Counted from the stretch's first letter, positions 22,253 through 32,013 are shown. The stretch is DNA of 33,998 nucleotides from an uncultured Lachnobacterium sp. (GCA_900546625.1 URDU01000033.1:1-33998); one strand, 5' to 3'. Made by a program: numbers and translations. The notes: generated from the sequence alone by a model not told the origin.

Positions 22253-23245
22253 ATGAGGTATTTAATAGGAACGAGAGGCTCAAAGCTTGCGCTCGTTCAG
22301 ACTGATTATGTGATAGATAAGTTAAAAAGAGCATATCCGGATGATGATTTTGAGGCTGTTATCATAAAGACAACAGGTGACATAGAGCAGAAAAAGGCAC
22401 TTGATAAGATTGGTTCAAAGGGTATCTTTGTAAAGGAGATAGAGGATGAGCTTTTATCGGGAAAGATTCATATGGCAGTCCATTCCATGAAGGATATGCC
22501 TGATGAGCCGGCAGCAGGGCTTACATTTGCAAAGGCATGGAAGCGCGAGGATCCAAGGGATGTTTTGGTGCTTAAAAATGCGGCTTCACTGGATAAGCTT
22601 CCTCATGGTGCCGTGATAGGAACCGGAAGCAAGCGCAGAAAGTATCAGCTTTTAAAGCTGCGTCCTGACCTTAAGGTGGTCGGCATACGCGGAAATATCG
22701 ATACGAGGATTCGTAAGCTCTATGATGGTGAAATTATATATGAAGAGGTTGCCGATAATACTGTAAATAACAATGAGATAGCTAACGAAAAACAGAATAA
22801 GTATAACGAATATAGGCTGGATGGAATCGTACTTGCAGCGGCGGGAATAAAGCGTATCGGAAGAGAATCTGAGATCACACAGTACTTTTCAGAGGATGAC
22901 ATGATTCCGGCTCCGGCACAGGGCACACTGGCGCTTGAGCTACGTGCTGACAATGCTAAGCTGATGGCAAAGCTTGATGCTTTGTCAGATGAGAAAACCA
23001 ATCTGTGTGCAGGCATTGAGAGAGAATTTTTAAAGCGAATCGGCGGAAACTGTCATCTGCCTGTGGCTGCATATTGTGATATTGTAAGTGAAAAAGATAG
23101 CAGACTCAGGTTTCTTGCGATGTTTGGTTCAGAGGATGGAAAACAGCTTGCAAGGACCAAGCAGATTTTTGATATGACAGCGGACAGAAACGATATTGTG
23201 GAGCGTGCCGTGCACGATATTCGGTATAAATTAGAAACCGACTAA
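22253..23245 (+). CDS. hemC: Hydroxymethylbilane synthase
   Basis: 330 residues, AGGAGAG ribosome site. Starts with YLIGTRGSKLALVQT; HSMKDMP provides catalytic D81; GSKRRKYQL is the substrate-binding Arg region; C267 (GGNCHLPVA) carries the dipyrromethane cofactor. It polymerises four porphobilinogens. A charged, Asn-rich insert of about 25 residues (around 160-187) between RIRKLYDGE and YRLDGIVLA makes it slightly longer than usual. Placed 77 bases after precorrin-2 dehydrogenase and before cobA-hemD, consistent with a siroheme set. Confidence 0.95.
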   Translation: MRYLIGTRGSKLALVQTDYVIDKLKRAYPDDDFEAVIIKTTGDIEQKKALDKIGSKGIFVKEIEDELLSGKIHMAVHSMKDMPDEPAAGLTFAKAWKREDPRDVLVLKNAASLDKLPHGAVIGTGSKRRKYQLLKLRPDLKVVGIRGNIDTRIRKLYDGEIIYEEVADNTVNNNEIANEKQNKYNEYRLDGIVLAAAGIKRIGRESEITQYFSEDDMIPAPAQGTLALELRADNAKLMAKLDALSDEKTNLCAGIEREFLKRIGGNCHLPVAAYCDIVSEKDSRLRFLAMFGSEDGKQLARTKQIFDMTADRNDIVERAVHDIRYKLETD

Positions 23246-23376
23246 AGTTTATTATATTTAAACCGGTTCTAAATTATAAATATGCAGCCGATACATCAAG
23301 TGGTTTGTTTAAAAATATCAAGTCATAATTTTTAATGGATAGATAATAATTCAGTAGAAAAATAATTGGGAAAATC

Positions 23377-24906
23377 ATGAGAGAAAACAAAGGAAAAGTA
23401 GTATTAGTTGGAGCAGGACCGGGAGATACGGGCCTGCTCACTTTAAAAGGAGAAAAATATATAAAACAGGCGGATTGTCTGGTGTATGACAGACTATCGT
23501 CACCACAGCTTCTTTCAATGGCAAAGGCAGGTTGTGAGCTTATTTATGTGGGCAAGGAAAATCACAAGCATGTCATGAAGCAGGATGCCATAAATGAGCT
23601 TTTATACGAGAAATCAAAATGTCATGAGCTTGTAGTCCGTTTAAAGGGCGGAGATCCGTATGTCTTTGGAAGAGGCGGAGAGGAAGCACTCTATCTGGTG
23701 GAGAGAAATGTGGATGTAGAAGTGGTGCCGGGTGTCAGTTCATCGGTTGCAGCGCTTGCCGCAGCAGGAATACCTATCACGCACAGAGGCATAGCAAAAG
23801 GCTTTCAGGTCATCACTGCGCACAGCAGAAAGGATGAGGAGGCAGATATAGATTATTCCCTCCTTACAGATGAGACAATCACCTGCGTATTTTTAATGGG
23901 ACTTGCGCATGTAAAGAGCATTGCAGCAGGACTTATAAGGGCAGGGCGCAGAGCGGATACTCCGGCAGCAGTCATATCAAACGGCACGCTTGCCGCGCAG
24001 CGCAAATGTATCGGAACGCTTGCGGATATCGGGGAAAAAATCGAGAAGGCAAAGCTTACATCACCTGCTATAATCGTTGTGGGAGATGTGGTTTCACTGA
24101 ATGACAGGCTTGATTTCTTTGAAAAAAGAACGCTGTTTGGAAGAAAAATCACAGTACCGTATATCGAGGCTATGCCTGGAACAAACGAATTGATAGCAAA
24201 ATTACAGCAGCTTGGAGCAGATGTCACGCCGGTTAAGACAGGGATAATAAACCCGATAATAATTCCTGGATTTACTGATAAGGTAAGATCGGCTGACTGG
24301 ATTGTTTTTACAAGCAAAAATGGTGTAAGATCATTTTTCTATAATCTGGAGCTGACAGGGGCAGACATCAGGCTGATAGCAAATGCAAGGTTTGCAGTAG
24401 TGGGAAAAGCTACAGAAAAAGAGCTTGCAAAGCATCACATAAAGGCAGATCTTATTCCAGCAGAACAGACCGGAAAAGGATTGGCAGATGCAATGAAATT
24501 ATGTATGCCGTATGCCTATGGGGGAAGTGATGATAATATATCGGATAAAATGTGTAAAGTCTGCATTTTCTCGGCAAAGGAGGCTTCACCTGAACTTGAG
24601 GCAGGGCTTAAAGGTATTTGCGAATTAGAAAAAATTGATGCATATGTAAACGAGCAGGCATATGAGAGTATTCCTGAAAGCATTGGAAACAGTATAAGCG
24701 AGGTTGTTTTTACCAGTGCATCAAATGTGGAAAGATTTTTTGGTATGCTACCGGAGAATACATGCGTAGAAACAGCATACTCGATAGGTGAAAAAACGAC
24801 AGCCGCATTAGAGCAGTACAATGTCGGAAAGGTACTACAAGCTGATGACAGCAGCTATGAGGCACTGGTAGACAAAATATATAACAAAAGAGTTTATAAA
24901 GCGTAA
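23377..24906 (+). CDS. cobA: Uroporphyrinogen-III methyltransferase / uroporphyrinogen-III synthase fusion
   Basis: 509 residues in two enzymes. Residues about 8-245 are the SAM-dependent methyltransferase (LVGAGPGDTGLLTLKG, VVRLKGGDPYVFGRGGEEA, VPGVSSSVAA, GIPITHRG), making precorrin-2. Residues about 255-505 are a HemD-type synthase (FTSKNGVRSFF, VVGKATEKEL, VFTSASNVERFF), which closes hydroxymethylbilane to uroporphyrinogen III. This cobA-hemD fusion is common in clostridia. Ribosome site is weak (GGGA). There is a 131-base gap after hemC with AT-rich sequence and no clear promoter. Confidence 0.94.
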   Translation: MRENKGKVVLVGAGPGDTGLLTLKGEKYIKQADCLVYDRLSSPQLLSMAKAGCELIYVGKENHKHVMKQDAINELLYEKSKCHELVVRLKGGDPYVFGRGGEEALYLVERNVDVEVVPGVSSSVAALAAAGIPITHRGIAKGFQVITAHSRKDEEADIDYSLLTDETITCVFLMGLAHVKSIAAGLIRAGRRADTPAAVISNGTLAAQRKCIGTLADIGEKIEKAKLTSPAIIVVGDVVSLNDRLDFFEKRTLFGRKITVPYIEAMPGTNELIAKLQQLGADVTPVKTGIINPIIIPGFTDKVRSADWIVFTSKNGVRSFFYNLELTGADIRLIANARFAVVGKATEKELAKHHIKADLIPAEQTGKGLADAMKLCMPYAYGGSDDNISDKMCKVCIFSAKEASPELEAGLKGICELEKIDAYVNEQAYESIPESIGNSISEVVFTSASNVERFFGMLPENTCVETAYSIGEKTTAALEQYNVGKVLQADDSSYEALVDKIYNKRVYKA

Positions 24907-24940
24907 GAATTTATGGTGACAAAAGTTATATAATCTGAAT

Positions 24941-24969
24941 TTGTCAAAACGCGCCAAATGTAATATACT
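24941..24969 (+). promoter_or_regulatory. Promoter of metY
   Basis: TTGTCA (24941-24946), 17 bases, TATACT (24964-24969). The leader would be about 34 bases, too short for a T-box or S-box. Confidence 0.65.
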
Positions 24970-25009
24970 ATATCCAACTGAAACATTAACATCATAAAGG
25001 AGAAGCACA

Positions 25010-26296
25010 ATGAAAGAATACAGTATAGGTACAAAGTGTGTACAGGCAGGCTATGAAGCCGGAAACGGAGAACCGAGACAGATTCCGATTATCCAGTCAA
25101 CTACATTCAAATACGACACAAGCGAGGATATGGGAAAGCTTTTTGACCTCGAGGCAGAGGGCTATTTCTACAGCAGACTGCAGAATCCAACCTGTGACAC
25201 AGTAGCAAGAAAAATCGCAGCTATGGAGGGTGGCACTGCAGCCATGCTCACATCATCAGGTCAGGCAGCCAATTTTTATGCCATGTTCAACATATGTGAG
25301 TGCGGAGACCATATCGTGGCATCATCATCCATCTACGGAGGCACCTTCAATCTCATCGCGGTAACTATGGCAAAGATGGGCATCACAGCTACCTTCGTAT
25401 CGCCTGATGCTACAGAGGAGGAGCTCAATGCAGCCTTCAGACCAAACACAAAGCTCATGTTTGGTGAGACTATCGCCAATCCTGCACTTACAGTGCTTGA
25501 TATAGAGCTTTTTGCCAAGGTGGCGCACGAGCACGGAGTACCGCTTATAGTGGACAATACATTTCCAACACCTGTAAACTGCAGACCTATTGAGTGGGGC
25601 GCAGATATCGTCACACACTCAACCACCAAGTATATGGACGGACACGGAGCTACACTCGGCGGAGCAATCGTAGACAGCGGCAAATTTGACTGGATGGCAC
25701 ATGCAGATAAATATCCGGGACTCTGCACACCTGATGACAGCTATCATGGCATCACATATGCAGAGAAATTCGGCAAGGAGGGTGCGTTCATTACCAAATG
25801 TACAGCACAGCTCATGCGTGATTTCGGCTCTATGCAGTCACCACAGAATGCATTTATGCTGAATCTTGGTCTTGAGTCACTTCATGTGCGTATGCCAAAG
25901 CATGTGGAAAACGGACAGGCAGTGGCAGAATTTCTGGAAAACCATCCAAAGGTTGACTATGTAAACTACTCTGGGCTTCCTTCAAACAAATACTATGAGA
26001 GAGCACAGAAGTATCTTCCAAACGGAGGCTGCGGAGTCGTATCCTTTGGTTTAAAGGGTGGCAGAGAGGCAGCGTCTGCATTTATGAAGGCTTTAAAGCT
26101 TGGCGCAATCGAGACACATGTGGCAGATGCGAGAACCTGCTGCTTAAATCCTGCAACAAGCACACATCGTCAGATGAATGATGAGCAGCTTAAGGAGGCA
26201 GGAGTACCGGCAGAGCTTATCAGAATAAGCTTAGGACTTGAGGACAAGGTGGATTTGATTGCAGATATCTCAAACGCACTTGACGCCATAAAATAA
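25010..26296 (+). CDS. metY: O-acetylhomoserine sulfhydrylase (aminocarboxypropyltransferase)
   Basis: 428 residues, the usual MetY length; AAGGAG ribosome site. It makes homocysteine from O-acetylhomoserine and sulfide. PLP lysine K207 (THSTTKYMDGHG), D182 (LIVDNTF), YSRLQNPT and SSGQAANFY are as in MetY, and the long insert DDSYHGITYAEKFGKEGAF is typical of this subgroup and absent from the homologue at 16411. It has its own promoter, separate from the sulfur carrier operon, so it may use free sulfide while the other uses the carrier. No clear terminator follows. Confidence 0.93.
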   Translation: MKEYSIGTKCVQAGYEAGNGEPRQIPIIQSTTFKYDTSEDMGKLFDLEAEGYFYSRLQNPTCDTVARKIAAMEGGTAAMLTSSGQAANFYAMFNICECGDHIVASSSIYGGTFNLIAVTMAKMGITATFVSPDATEEELNAAFRPNTKLMFGETIANPALTVLDIELFAKVAHEHGVPLIVDNTFPTPVNCRPIEWGADIVTHSTTKYMDGHGATLGGAIVDSGKFDWMAHADKYPGLCTPDDSYHGITYAEKFGKEGAFITKCTAQLMRDFGSMQSPQNAFMLNLGLESLHVRMPKHVENGQAVAEFLENHPKVDYVNYSGLPSNKYYERAQKYLPNGGCGVVSFGLKGGREAASAFMKALKLGAIETHVADARTCCLNPATSTHRQMNDEQLKEAGVPAELIRISLGLEDKVDLIADISNALDAIK

Positions 26297-26347
26297 TACA
26301 TATATTCATAAAATACACAAAAAAAACAAAATTAGTAAAAACAAAAC

Positions 26348-26376
26348 TTTACGAAATGACTTACTAATGATATAGT
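26348..26376 (+). promoter_or_regulatory. Candidate promoter of the EAL gene
   Basis: TTTACG (26348-26353), 17 bases, TATAGT (26371-26376), about 50 bases before the start codon. Moderate match only. Confidence 0.45.
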
Positions 26377-26425
26377 AGTGATAGATATGAAAGAGTTTTG
26401 ATAATTATTTTTTGTGGGAATTATT

Positions 26426-28456
26426 ATGAGTAATAGATTTGAAGATGAAAATAATATAGAGATGGATATAAAGACCGCATTCGCATCCTGGGGGAAGTCT
26501 GTATTTAAGTGCTTTCCGCAGGAAGGGCGTTTGAGGTCTTTTTTATCAGAGGATTCATTAGATGACTCAAAAGAGAAAACTGTGGATATTATAAACAATC
26601 CGTTTATAGACAGCATGGTTGACAGTGATAATTTGCTGAAGGCTGTTGAACGTATTGCAGAGGGAGAAAAATTTGCCACTGTAGTACTACATGCAAAGGA
26701 AGGGACAGATACCTACAGGATATCGTTCAAGTCGATTTGCTTTGATGATGATGGCAGAACAGTTGAGGCAATAGGGCTTGCCGAGCAGCTTGATGACCGT
26801 CTCAACGAGAGCGAGATGGTGAATGCTTTAGGCAGCAACTTCAACAGTATCTACTATATAGATGTAGACAACAACAAGATGTACCCGTACAGGATGAATC
26901 CTTCTGTCCATGCTATGTTTGGAGAAGCGCTTGAAGCAAAACCGGGCTATCAGGAGATGATGGAAAAGTATGTAAATGCTATTGTCTTGGAGGAGGATAA
27001 GCTTCACATGCTTTTAGAGACATCAATTAATAATCTGCGCAGGCAGTTTTTGATAAAGGATACCTATCAGCATGATTACCGCATCGTGAGGGATGGACAT
27101 GTACAGTATTGCAGAGCCAAGTTTGTCAATGTGTCGGGTGTTGGAGAGCTGCACAAGATGATAGCTGGCTTTTCGGATATAAGCCCGGAGAAGCAAAGAG
27201 AGCTTGAGCGTATAGCGTACGTGGATACAGTGACCGGAGGCAACAACTACGAGAGCTTTAAAAAGAAGCTGCGTGACAGAAATGTATCAGGCTATCTGAT
27301 TTCCATGGATATCCACTCCTTCAAGATAGTAAACTCCATCTGTGGTGTGGCAAAGGGTGACGAGGCACTTAGATGGATTTCTGAAAATATACGCGGTGTC
27401 ATAGGACATAATGACATATCAGGTCATATAAATGCAGACAGATTTGTTATTTTCTGTGCGGACGACAAGATAAATAAGGTTATCAGAAAGATAGAGACCA
27501 TCAATTTACAGCTCATTAAGATCTCAGAATCCTTAAAGATTCCAAAGATTCAGCCATACTTTGGTGTGACAAAATGGGAGCCGGGCAAAAAGGTTGAGGA
27601 AGCCTATAGCGAGGCTAACTTTGCCAAGAATCGGATTAAGGAGCGCAAGGACGTGCTCTATCAGATATACAGTCAGGCCGATACAGAAAGAATTGTCGAA
27701 GAAAAGCAGATGGAGGATAACTTCTACAGGGATTTAAAAGACAATCGTTTTGAGATATGGTATCAGCCAAAGTATGCTCCAAAGACCAACAAGCTGGTCG
27801 GTGCAGAGGGGCTTGTCAGGTGGAGAAGAGGAAATAATGAGATTATTCCGCCATCCAAATTTATACCGCTTTTTGAAAGAAACGGCATGATTAAGGCGCT
27901 TGATGAGTATGTGTTCCGCGAGGTGTGTACACACCAGAAACGATGGCTTGATGAGGGCAAAAAGATAGTTCCTATCTCGATAAACCTGTCCAGAGCGAGC
28001 CTGTACTTTGAGTCTGTGGTCAAAAGATATCATGATATAGCAAGAAGAATCGGTGTATACACTCATCTGGTGCCTATAGAGATTACAGAGAGTGCAGCCG
28101 TCGATAATGATGAAATCAAGAGTATTGCGGATAGGTTCCATGGCAATGGATTTCCGCTTTTGGTTGATGATTTTGGCTCAGGCTATTCATCACTTGCAAC
28201 CCTCAATATGAAGTGCTTTGATACACTCAAAATCGACAAGAGCCTGATTGACTATATAGGAGATTCAAATGGTGAGAGGCTGCTTGTGCATACGATAGCG
28301 CTGGCAAAGGAGCTGGGAATCTGTGTGACTGCCGAGGGTGTTGAGCGCAGAGAGCAGGTAGAGTTTTTGAAGAATATAGACTGCGACAGTATACAGGGCT
28401 TTTATTACTCAAAGCCGCTGCCATTAGCAGAGTATGAGATGCTTTTGGAGGCATGA
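26426..28456 (+). CDS. Cytoplasmic GGDEF-EAL protein, degenerate GGDEF
   Basis: 676 residues from ATG 26426 (GTG 26414 would consume the only GGGA site). No membrane segment. An N-terminal sensory region, PAS-like around 130-255, precedes a GGDEF domain (about 260-410) in which the active loop reads HINADRF, so GGDEF is lost and diguanylate cyclase activity is unlikely. The EAL domain (about 430-670) keeps the catalytic set: GAEGLVRW (EAL read as EGL), SINLS, EITES, VDDFGSGYSSL, IDKS and AEGVE, with QGFYYSKPL. It is therefore probably a c-di-GMP phosphodiesterase, perhaps with GTP-sensing by the dead domain. Alone on its transcript with a strong terminator after. Confidence 0.9.
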   Translation: MSNRFEDENNIEMDIKTAFASWGKSVFKCFPQEGRLRSFLSEDSLDDSKEKTVDIINNPFIDSMVDSDNLLKAVERIAEGEKFATVVLHAKEGTDTYRISFKSICFDDDGRTVEAIGLAEQLDDRLNESEMVNALGSNFNSIYYIDVDNNKMYPYRMNPSVHAMFGEALEAKPGYQEMMEKYVNAIVLEEDKLHMLLETSINNLRRQFLIKDTYQHDYRIVRDGHVQYCRAKFVNVSGVGELHKMIAGFSDISPEKQRELERIAYVDTVTGGNNYESFKKKLRDRNVSGYLISMDIHSFKIVNSICGVAKGDEALRWISENIRGVIGHNDISGHINADRFVIFCADDKINKVIRKIETINLQLIKISESLKIPKIQPYFGVTKWEPGKKVEEAYSEANFAKNRIKERKDVLYQIYSQADTERIVEEKQMEDNFYRDLKDNRFEIWYQPKYAPKTNKLVGAEGLVRWRRGNNEIIPPSKFIPLFERNGMIKALDEYVFREVCTHQKRWLDEGKKIVPISINLSRASLYFESVVKRYHDIARRIGVYTHLVPIEITESAAVDNDEIKSIADRFHGNGFPLLVDDFGSGYSSLATLNMKCFDTLKIDKSLIDYIGDSNGERLLVHTIALAKELGICVTAEGVERREQVEFLKNIDCDSIQGFYYSKPLPLAEYEMLLEA

Positions 28457-28478
28457 TAAAAGAAAATATAAGCAATAT

Positions 28479-28508
28479 AAAAGAGCCGGTCACGTGACCG
28501 GCTCTTTT
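28479..28508. terminator. Terminator after the EAL gene (30-base perfect palindrome)
   Basis: A perfect palindrome centred on CACGTG (28491-28496), with AAAAGAG at one end and CTCTTTT at the other. It works in both directions. The rest of 28457-28777 holds AT-rich sequence and the rhodanese promoter; no gene is seen there. Confidence 0.85.
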
Positions 28509-28708
28509 GAGGGGAGTATAAATAATTAATAAGAGGTATAACATTGAAAAGATTTCTCTCTTCGCAAAATATTATAAAATAACAGCAATTAAAAAGCAAT
28601 ACTTTGAAACACAAAATAATATAATCTTAATAAAATGGGTTGATTCGTTAAAGAATTAAAGTACTAAAGTGCCAAAGAGCCAAGCACCGGTATAATGATT
28701 TTGGTGAT

Positions 28709-28737
28709 TTGTCACGGTTCACATCTCATAATAAAAT
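28709..28737 (+). promoter_or_regulatory. Promoter of the rhodanese gene
   Basis: TTGTCA (28709-28714), 17 bases, TAAAAT (28732-28737), 40 bases before ATG 28778. Confidence 0.55.
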
Positions 28738-28777
28738 GAATATCATAATGTAAATTCGTATTTTGGCGTATGGATGT

Positions 28778-29095
28778 ATGAAATTTAAAATAGTTTATGC
28801 GGATGAGCTTTATAAGGTGCAAAAAGAGATGAATGCACTGCTTATAGATATAAGAACAAGAGAGGAATACGACAGGTCGCACTGGAAAGGCGCGATCAGC
28901 ATGCCGATGGATATCACAGATTCGTATGAGAGTGAACTCGATGTGTCACAGAGTGTGATTTTCTACTGCACGCATGGTGGGAGCAGCATGAAGCTTGCCA
29001 GATATCTGGGAAACCGCGGCTTTGATACAGCGACAGTCATAGGTGGATACAATGCTATGTGCGGATATCAAAAAAAGTTGCAGAAATATGGCTGA
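28778..29095 (+). CDS. Single-domain rhodanese-like sulfurtransferase
   Basis: 105 residues from ATG 28778; a TTG 15 bases upstream is the alternative, and neither has a good ribosome site. LLIDIRTREEYDRSHWKGAISMP is the rhodanese N-terminal motif, and FYCTHGGSS is the active-site loop with the catalytic Cys in CTHGGS. ATVIGGYNAM closes the domain. Such proteins move sulfane sulfur as a persulfide. It lies 8 kb from the sulfur operon and next to unrelated genes, so a link to it is only possible. Confidence 0.87.
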   Translation: MKFKIVYADELYKVQKEMNALLIDIRTREEYDRSHWKGAISMPMDITDSYESELDVSQSVIFYCTHGGSSMKLARYLGNRGFDTATVIGGYNAMCGYQKKLQKYG

Positions 29096-29178
29096 AACTA
29101 TTTAAAAAAAACTAAATTTATGCAACAATATTAGATAACAATGTAAAGTACAATTATAGAAAGGCAGTTATACAATAT

Positions 29179-30330
29179 ATGGATAGATTTGAGCTTGTTG
29201 TGCCATGTCATTTTGGCCTCGAGGCAGTAGTCAAGAGGGAGATATATGATCTGGGATATGAGATAACACGTGTGGAGGACGGCAGAGTATCGTTTGAGGG
29301 TGATGCTGAGGCAATATGCAGAGCGAATATATTTTTGCGAGGTGCAGAGAGAGTATTACTTCAGGTAGGCCGTTTTAAGGCTACCACATTTGATGAGCTT
29401 TTTGAAAATGTAAAGGCTCTCCCATGGGAAAATTATATTCCAAAGGATGGCAGATTCTGGGTGAAAAAGGCTTCATCCATAAAGAGTAAGCTTTTTTCAC
29501 CATCTGATATACAGTCTATCGTGAAAAAGGCTATGGTTGAGAGAATGAAGAGGTCTTATCACATTGACTGGTTCCCGGAGGATGGAGCACAGTATCCGGT
29601 AAGGGTTTTTCTGTACAAGGATGAGGTGATGGTGACACTTGATACATCGGGGGATTCCCTTCACAAGAGAGGGTACCGTCTGGCAACGAGCAAGGCACCG
29701 CTGACTGAGACACTTGCGGCATCGCTCATCATGCTTACACCATGGCATGCTGACAGAATACTTGTGGATCCGTTTTGCGGCAGTGGTACATTCCCGATAG
29801 AGGCAGCCATGATGGCAGCAAACATAGCACCCGGTATGAACAGGGAGTTTACGGCTGAGAGCTGGACCAATATCATACCAAGAAAGCTGTGGTATGAGGC
29901 TGTGCAGGAGGCTGAGGATATGATAGATAAGGATGTGCAGGTGGACATCCAGGGCTATGACATTGACCCTGATGTGGTGGCTGCAGCCAGGGAAAATGCA
30001 AAGCGCGCCGGAGTGGAGCACATGATTCATTTCCAGCAGAGGGCTGTTGCTGACCTGCATCATCCTAAGAAGTACGGATTTATTATCTCAAATCCTCCAT
30101 ACGGTGAGCGTCTTGAGGAAAAATCAGCACTTCCGGCACTGTATTCACAGATTGGAGAGGCTTATAAGGGGCTTGATGCATGGTCAATGTATCTGATTAC
30201 GAGCTATGAGGATACAGAGCGCTATATCGGCAGAAAAGCTGACAAAAACAGGAAAATTTACAATGGTATGATAAAGACATACTTTTATCAGTTTATGGGA
30301 CCTAAGCCTCCAAGAAGGAAAAAGGATTAG
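29179..30330 (+). CDS. RlmL-type THUMP RNA methyltransferase
   Basis: 383 residues. The THUMP domain (about 5-160) precedes a Rossmann methyltransferase with DPFCGSGTFPIEAA (SAM binding) and the target-base motif SNPPYGERL, typical of N2-guanine methyltransferases. It matches the N-terminal enzyme of E. coli RlmL (23S rRNA G2445) and Bacillus YpsC. No second methyltransferase domain is present. The stop at 30330 is followed after 8 bases by the next ATG, and AAGGAAAAAGGA at its end provides that ribosome site. Confidence 0.91.
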   Translation: MDRFELVVPCHFGLEAVVKREIYDLGYEITRVEDGRVSFEGDAEAICRANIFLRGAERVLLQVGRFKATTFDELFENVKALPWENYIPKDGRFWVKKASSIKSKLFSPSDIQSIVKKAMVERMKRSYHIDWFPEDGAQYPVRVFLYKDEVMVTLDTSGDSLHKRGYRLATSKAPLTETLAASLIMLTPWHADRILVDPFCGSGTFPIEAAMMAANIAPGMNREFTAESWTNIIPRKLWYEAVQEAEDMIDKDVQVDIQGYDIDPDVVAAARENAKRAGVEHMIHFQQRAVADLHHPKKYGFIISNPPYGERLEEKSALPALYSQIGEAYKGLDAWSMYLITSYEDTERYIGRKADKNRKIYNGMIKTYFYQFMGPKPPRRKKD

Positions 30331-30338
30331 CAAAGTAT

Positions 30339-32012
30339 ATGAAATATTCAAAGAGATATATTGCATTTACATTCATATTGGCACTTATTTTTGTGTCAAA
30401 TTTCTACATTTATGCAAATGACAGCTCTACGCTTGGCGCGTTCAGAGGAGCACAGATAGATAATAAAGTATGGAGCCCGCTTGTGGCTGCTAATGTAAAT
30501 GGCACTACCATCAGGCTTAAGATAGAAAATAAAGAGTATACGAGTGAGGATGAGCATGTGTACATGGATGAGAACAGGAATATAATGGTTCCCGTGTCAA
30601 TGCTTCGCGATGCACTAAACAGCAGTGCCCATGTATACAATCAAAATGAGCTTCTGGTGGAAAAGCACAGTCTGACAGCTGATTTTAAGCTGGCAGACGA
30701 CAATGGCTTTGTACAGTATAAGGGGCAGTTTTATGCAAGCTTAGACAAGCTGTCTAAGCTTTTGGATATGACCTGCAGCTTTGATACTGCGACAAATACA
30801 CTGACTATGACAGACAAATCCGAGGGTGTATCGGCGGTGCCTACGAAGTACGATCTGAGGGATAGACAGCGTGTGTCACTGATAAGGGATCAGGGCAGCT
30901 ATGGCACATGCTGGGCTTTTGCGGCAACAAGTGCACTCGAGTCAGCACTTATGCCGGAGGAGCAGCTTTTGTTTTCAGTGGATCATATGAGCATGAGCAA
31001 TTCCTTCAACGTCAATCAGTATGACGGTGGAGAGTATACCATGGGAATGGCATATTTAGCAGCATGGCAGGGACCGGTTTATGATGCGGATGATCCTTAC
31101 GGAGACGGAGTGACCCGCGATGACCTTACTGCGGTCAAGCATGTGCAGCAGATGCTGATCATAGATGGTAAGGATTATCAGGGCATAAAGGAGGCAGTTT
31201 TTAAGTATGGTGGTGTGCAGACATCGCTTTACAGTACAATATCAAGCTCCAAGACAAAGACTCCTTATTACAATAAGCAGACTAATTCATACTGTTATAT
31301 GGGTCAGGACAGGCCAAATCATGATGTGGTGATAATTGGCTGGGATGACAATTACCCTAAGGAAAACTTCAATGTGGACCTGGAAGGGGATGGAGCCTTC
31401 ATATGCCAGAACAGCTGGGGCAGCGGGTTTGGAGATGATGGAGTGTTCTATGTGTCATACTACGATACAAATGTAGGCACGCACAATGTTGTTTACACAG
31501 AGATTGAGGATGTGGACAACTATGATAATATTTACCAGAGTGATTTATGTGGCTGGGTAGGAAAGATGGGCTACGACAAGGAGGACATGTATGGAGCAAA
31601 CATATTTACCTCACAGTCGGCTGAATCGTTAAGGGCTGCCGGCTTCTATGCTACAGCAGCGGATACCTCATACAAGCTGTATGTGGTTAAGAATTTTGAG
31701 AATGAGTATTCTTTCAAAAATAAGACGCTGGTGGCGGAGGGTTCACTAAAAAATGCAGGCTATTACACGGTTGATTTTGATGAGCCTGTTGATTTGGAGT
31801 CCGGTGAGCGTTATGCCATTGTACTTTATATAAATACACCTGGCTCGTCTCATCCGATGGCTATAGAGTATGATTCTGGAGAAGAATACATGTCTACGGT
31901 CGATCTGGATGATGGCGAGGGCTATATCAGCTACGATGGCGTGGCGTATATCAATGTAAAGGAAAAACAGGATTGTAACCTCTGTATAAAGGCCTTTTCT
32001 GATAATAGATGA
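30339..32012 (+). CDS. Secreted papain-family (C1A) cysteine protease with stalk and lectin-like domains
   Basis: 557 residues. A signal peptide or anchor covers 1-27 (hydrophobic FILALIFVSNFYIYA). Residues 55-160 resemble the copper amine oxidase-like N-terminal repeat (VPVSMLRDAL, YASLDKLSKLL), a wall-associated fold. The C1A catalytic domain begins YDLRDRQRVSLIRDQG with Q185, C191 (GTCWAFA), H328 (NHDVVIIGWD) and N358 (QNSWGSGFG). The remaining 170 residues look like the lectin-like domain found in such gut proteins. It probably acts outside the cell on peptides or peptidoglycan-associated proteins. The amidase gene follows after 1 base. Confidence 0.9.
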   Translation: MKYSKRYIAFTFILALIFVSNFYIYANDSSTLGAFRGAQIDNKVWSPLVAANVNGTTIRLKIENKEYTSEDEHVYMDENRNIMVPVSMLRDALNSSAHVYNQNELLVEKHSLTADFKLADDNGFVQYKGQFYASLDKLSKLLDMTCSFDTATNTLTMTDKSEGVSAVPTKYDLRDRQRVSLIRDQGSYGTCWAFAATSALESALMPEEQLLFSVDHMSMSNSFNVNQYDGGEYTMGMAYLAAWQGPVYDADDPYGDGVTRDDLTAVKHVQQMLIIDGKDYQGIKEAVFKYGGVQTSLYSTISSSKTKTPYYNKQTNSYCYMGQDRPNHDVVIIGWDDNYPKENFNVDLEGDGAFICQNSWGSGFGDDGVFYVSYYDTNVGTHNVVYTEIEDVDNYDNIYQSDLCGWVGKMGYDKEDMYGANIFTSQSAESLRAAGFYATAADTSYKLYVVKNFENEYSFKNKTLVAEGSLKNAGYYTVDFDEPVDLESGERYAIVLYINTPGSSHPMAIEYDSGEEYMSTVDLDDGEGYISYDGVAYINVKEKQDCNLCIKAFSDNR

Positions 32013-32013
32013 T

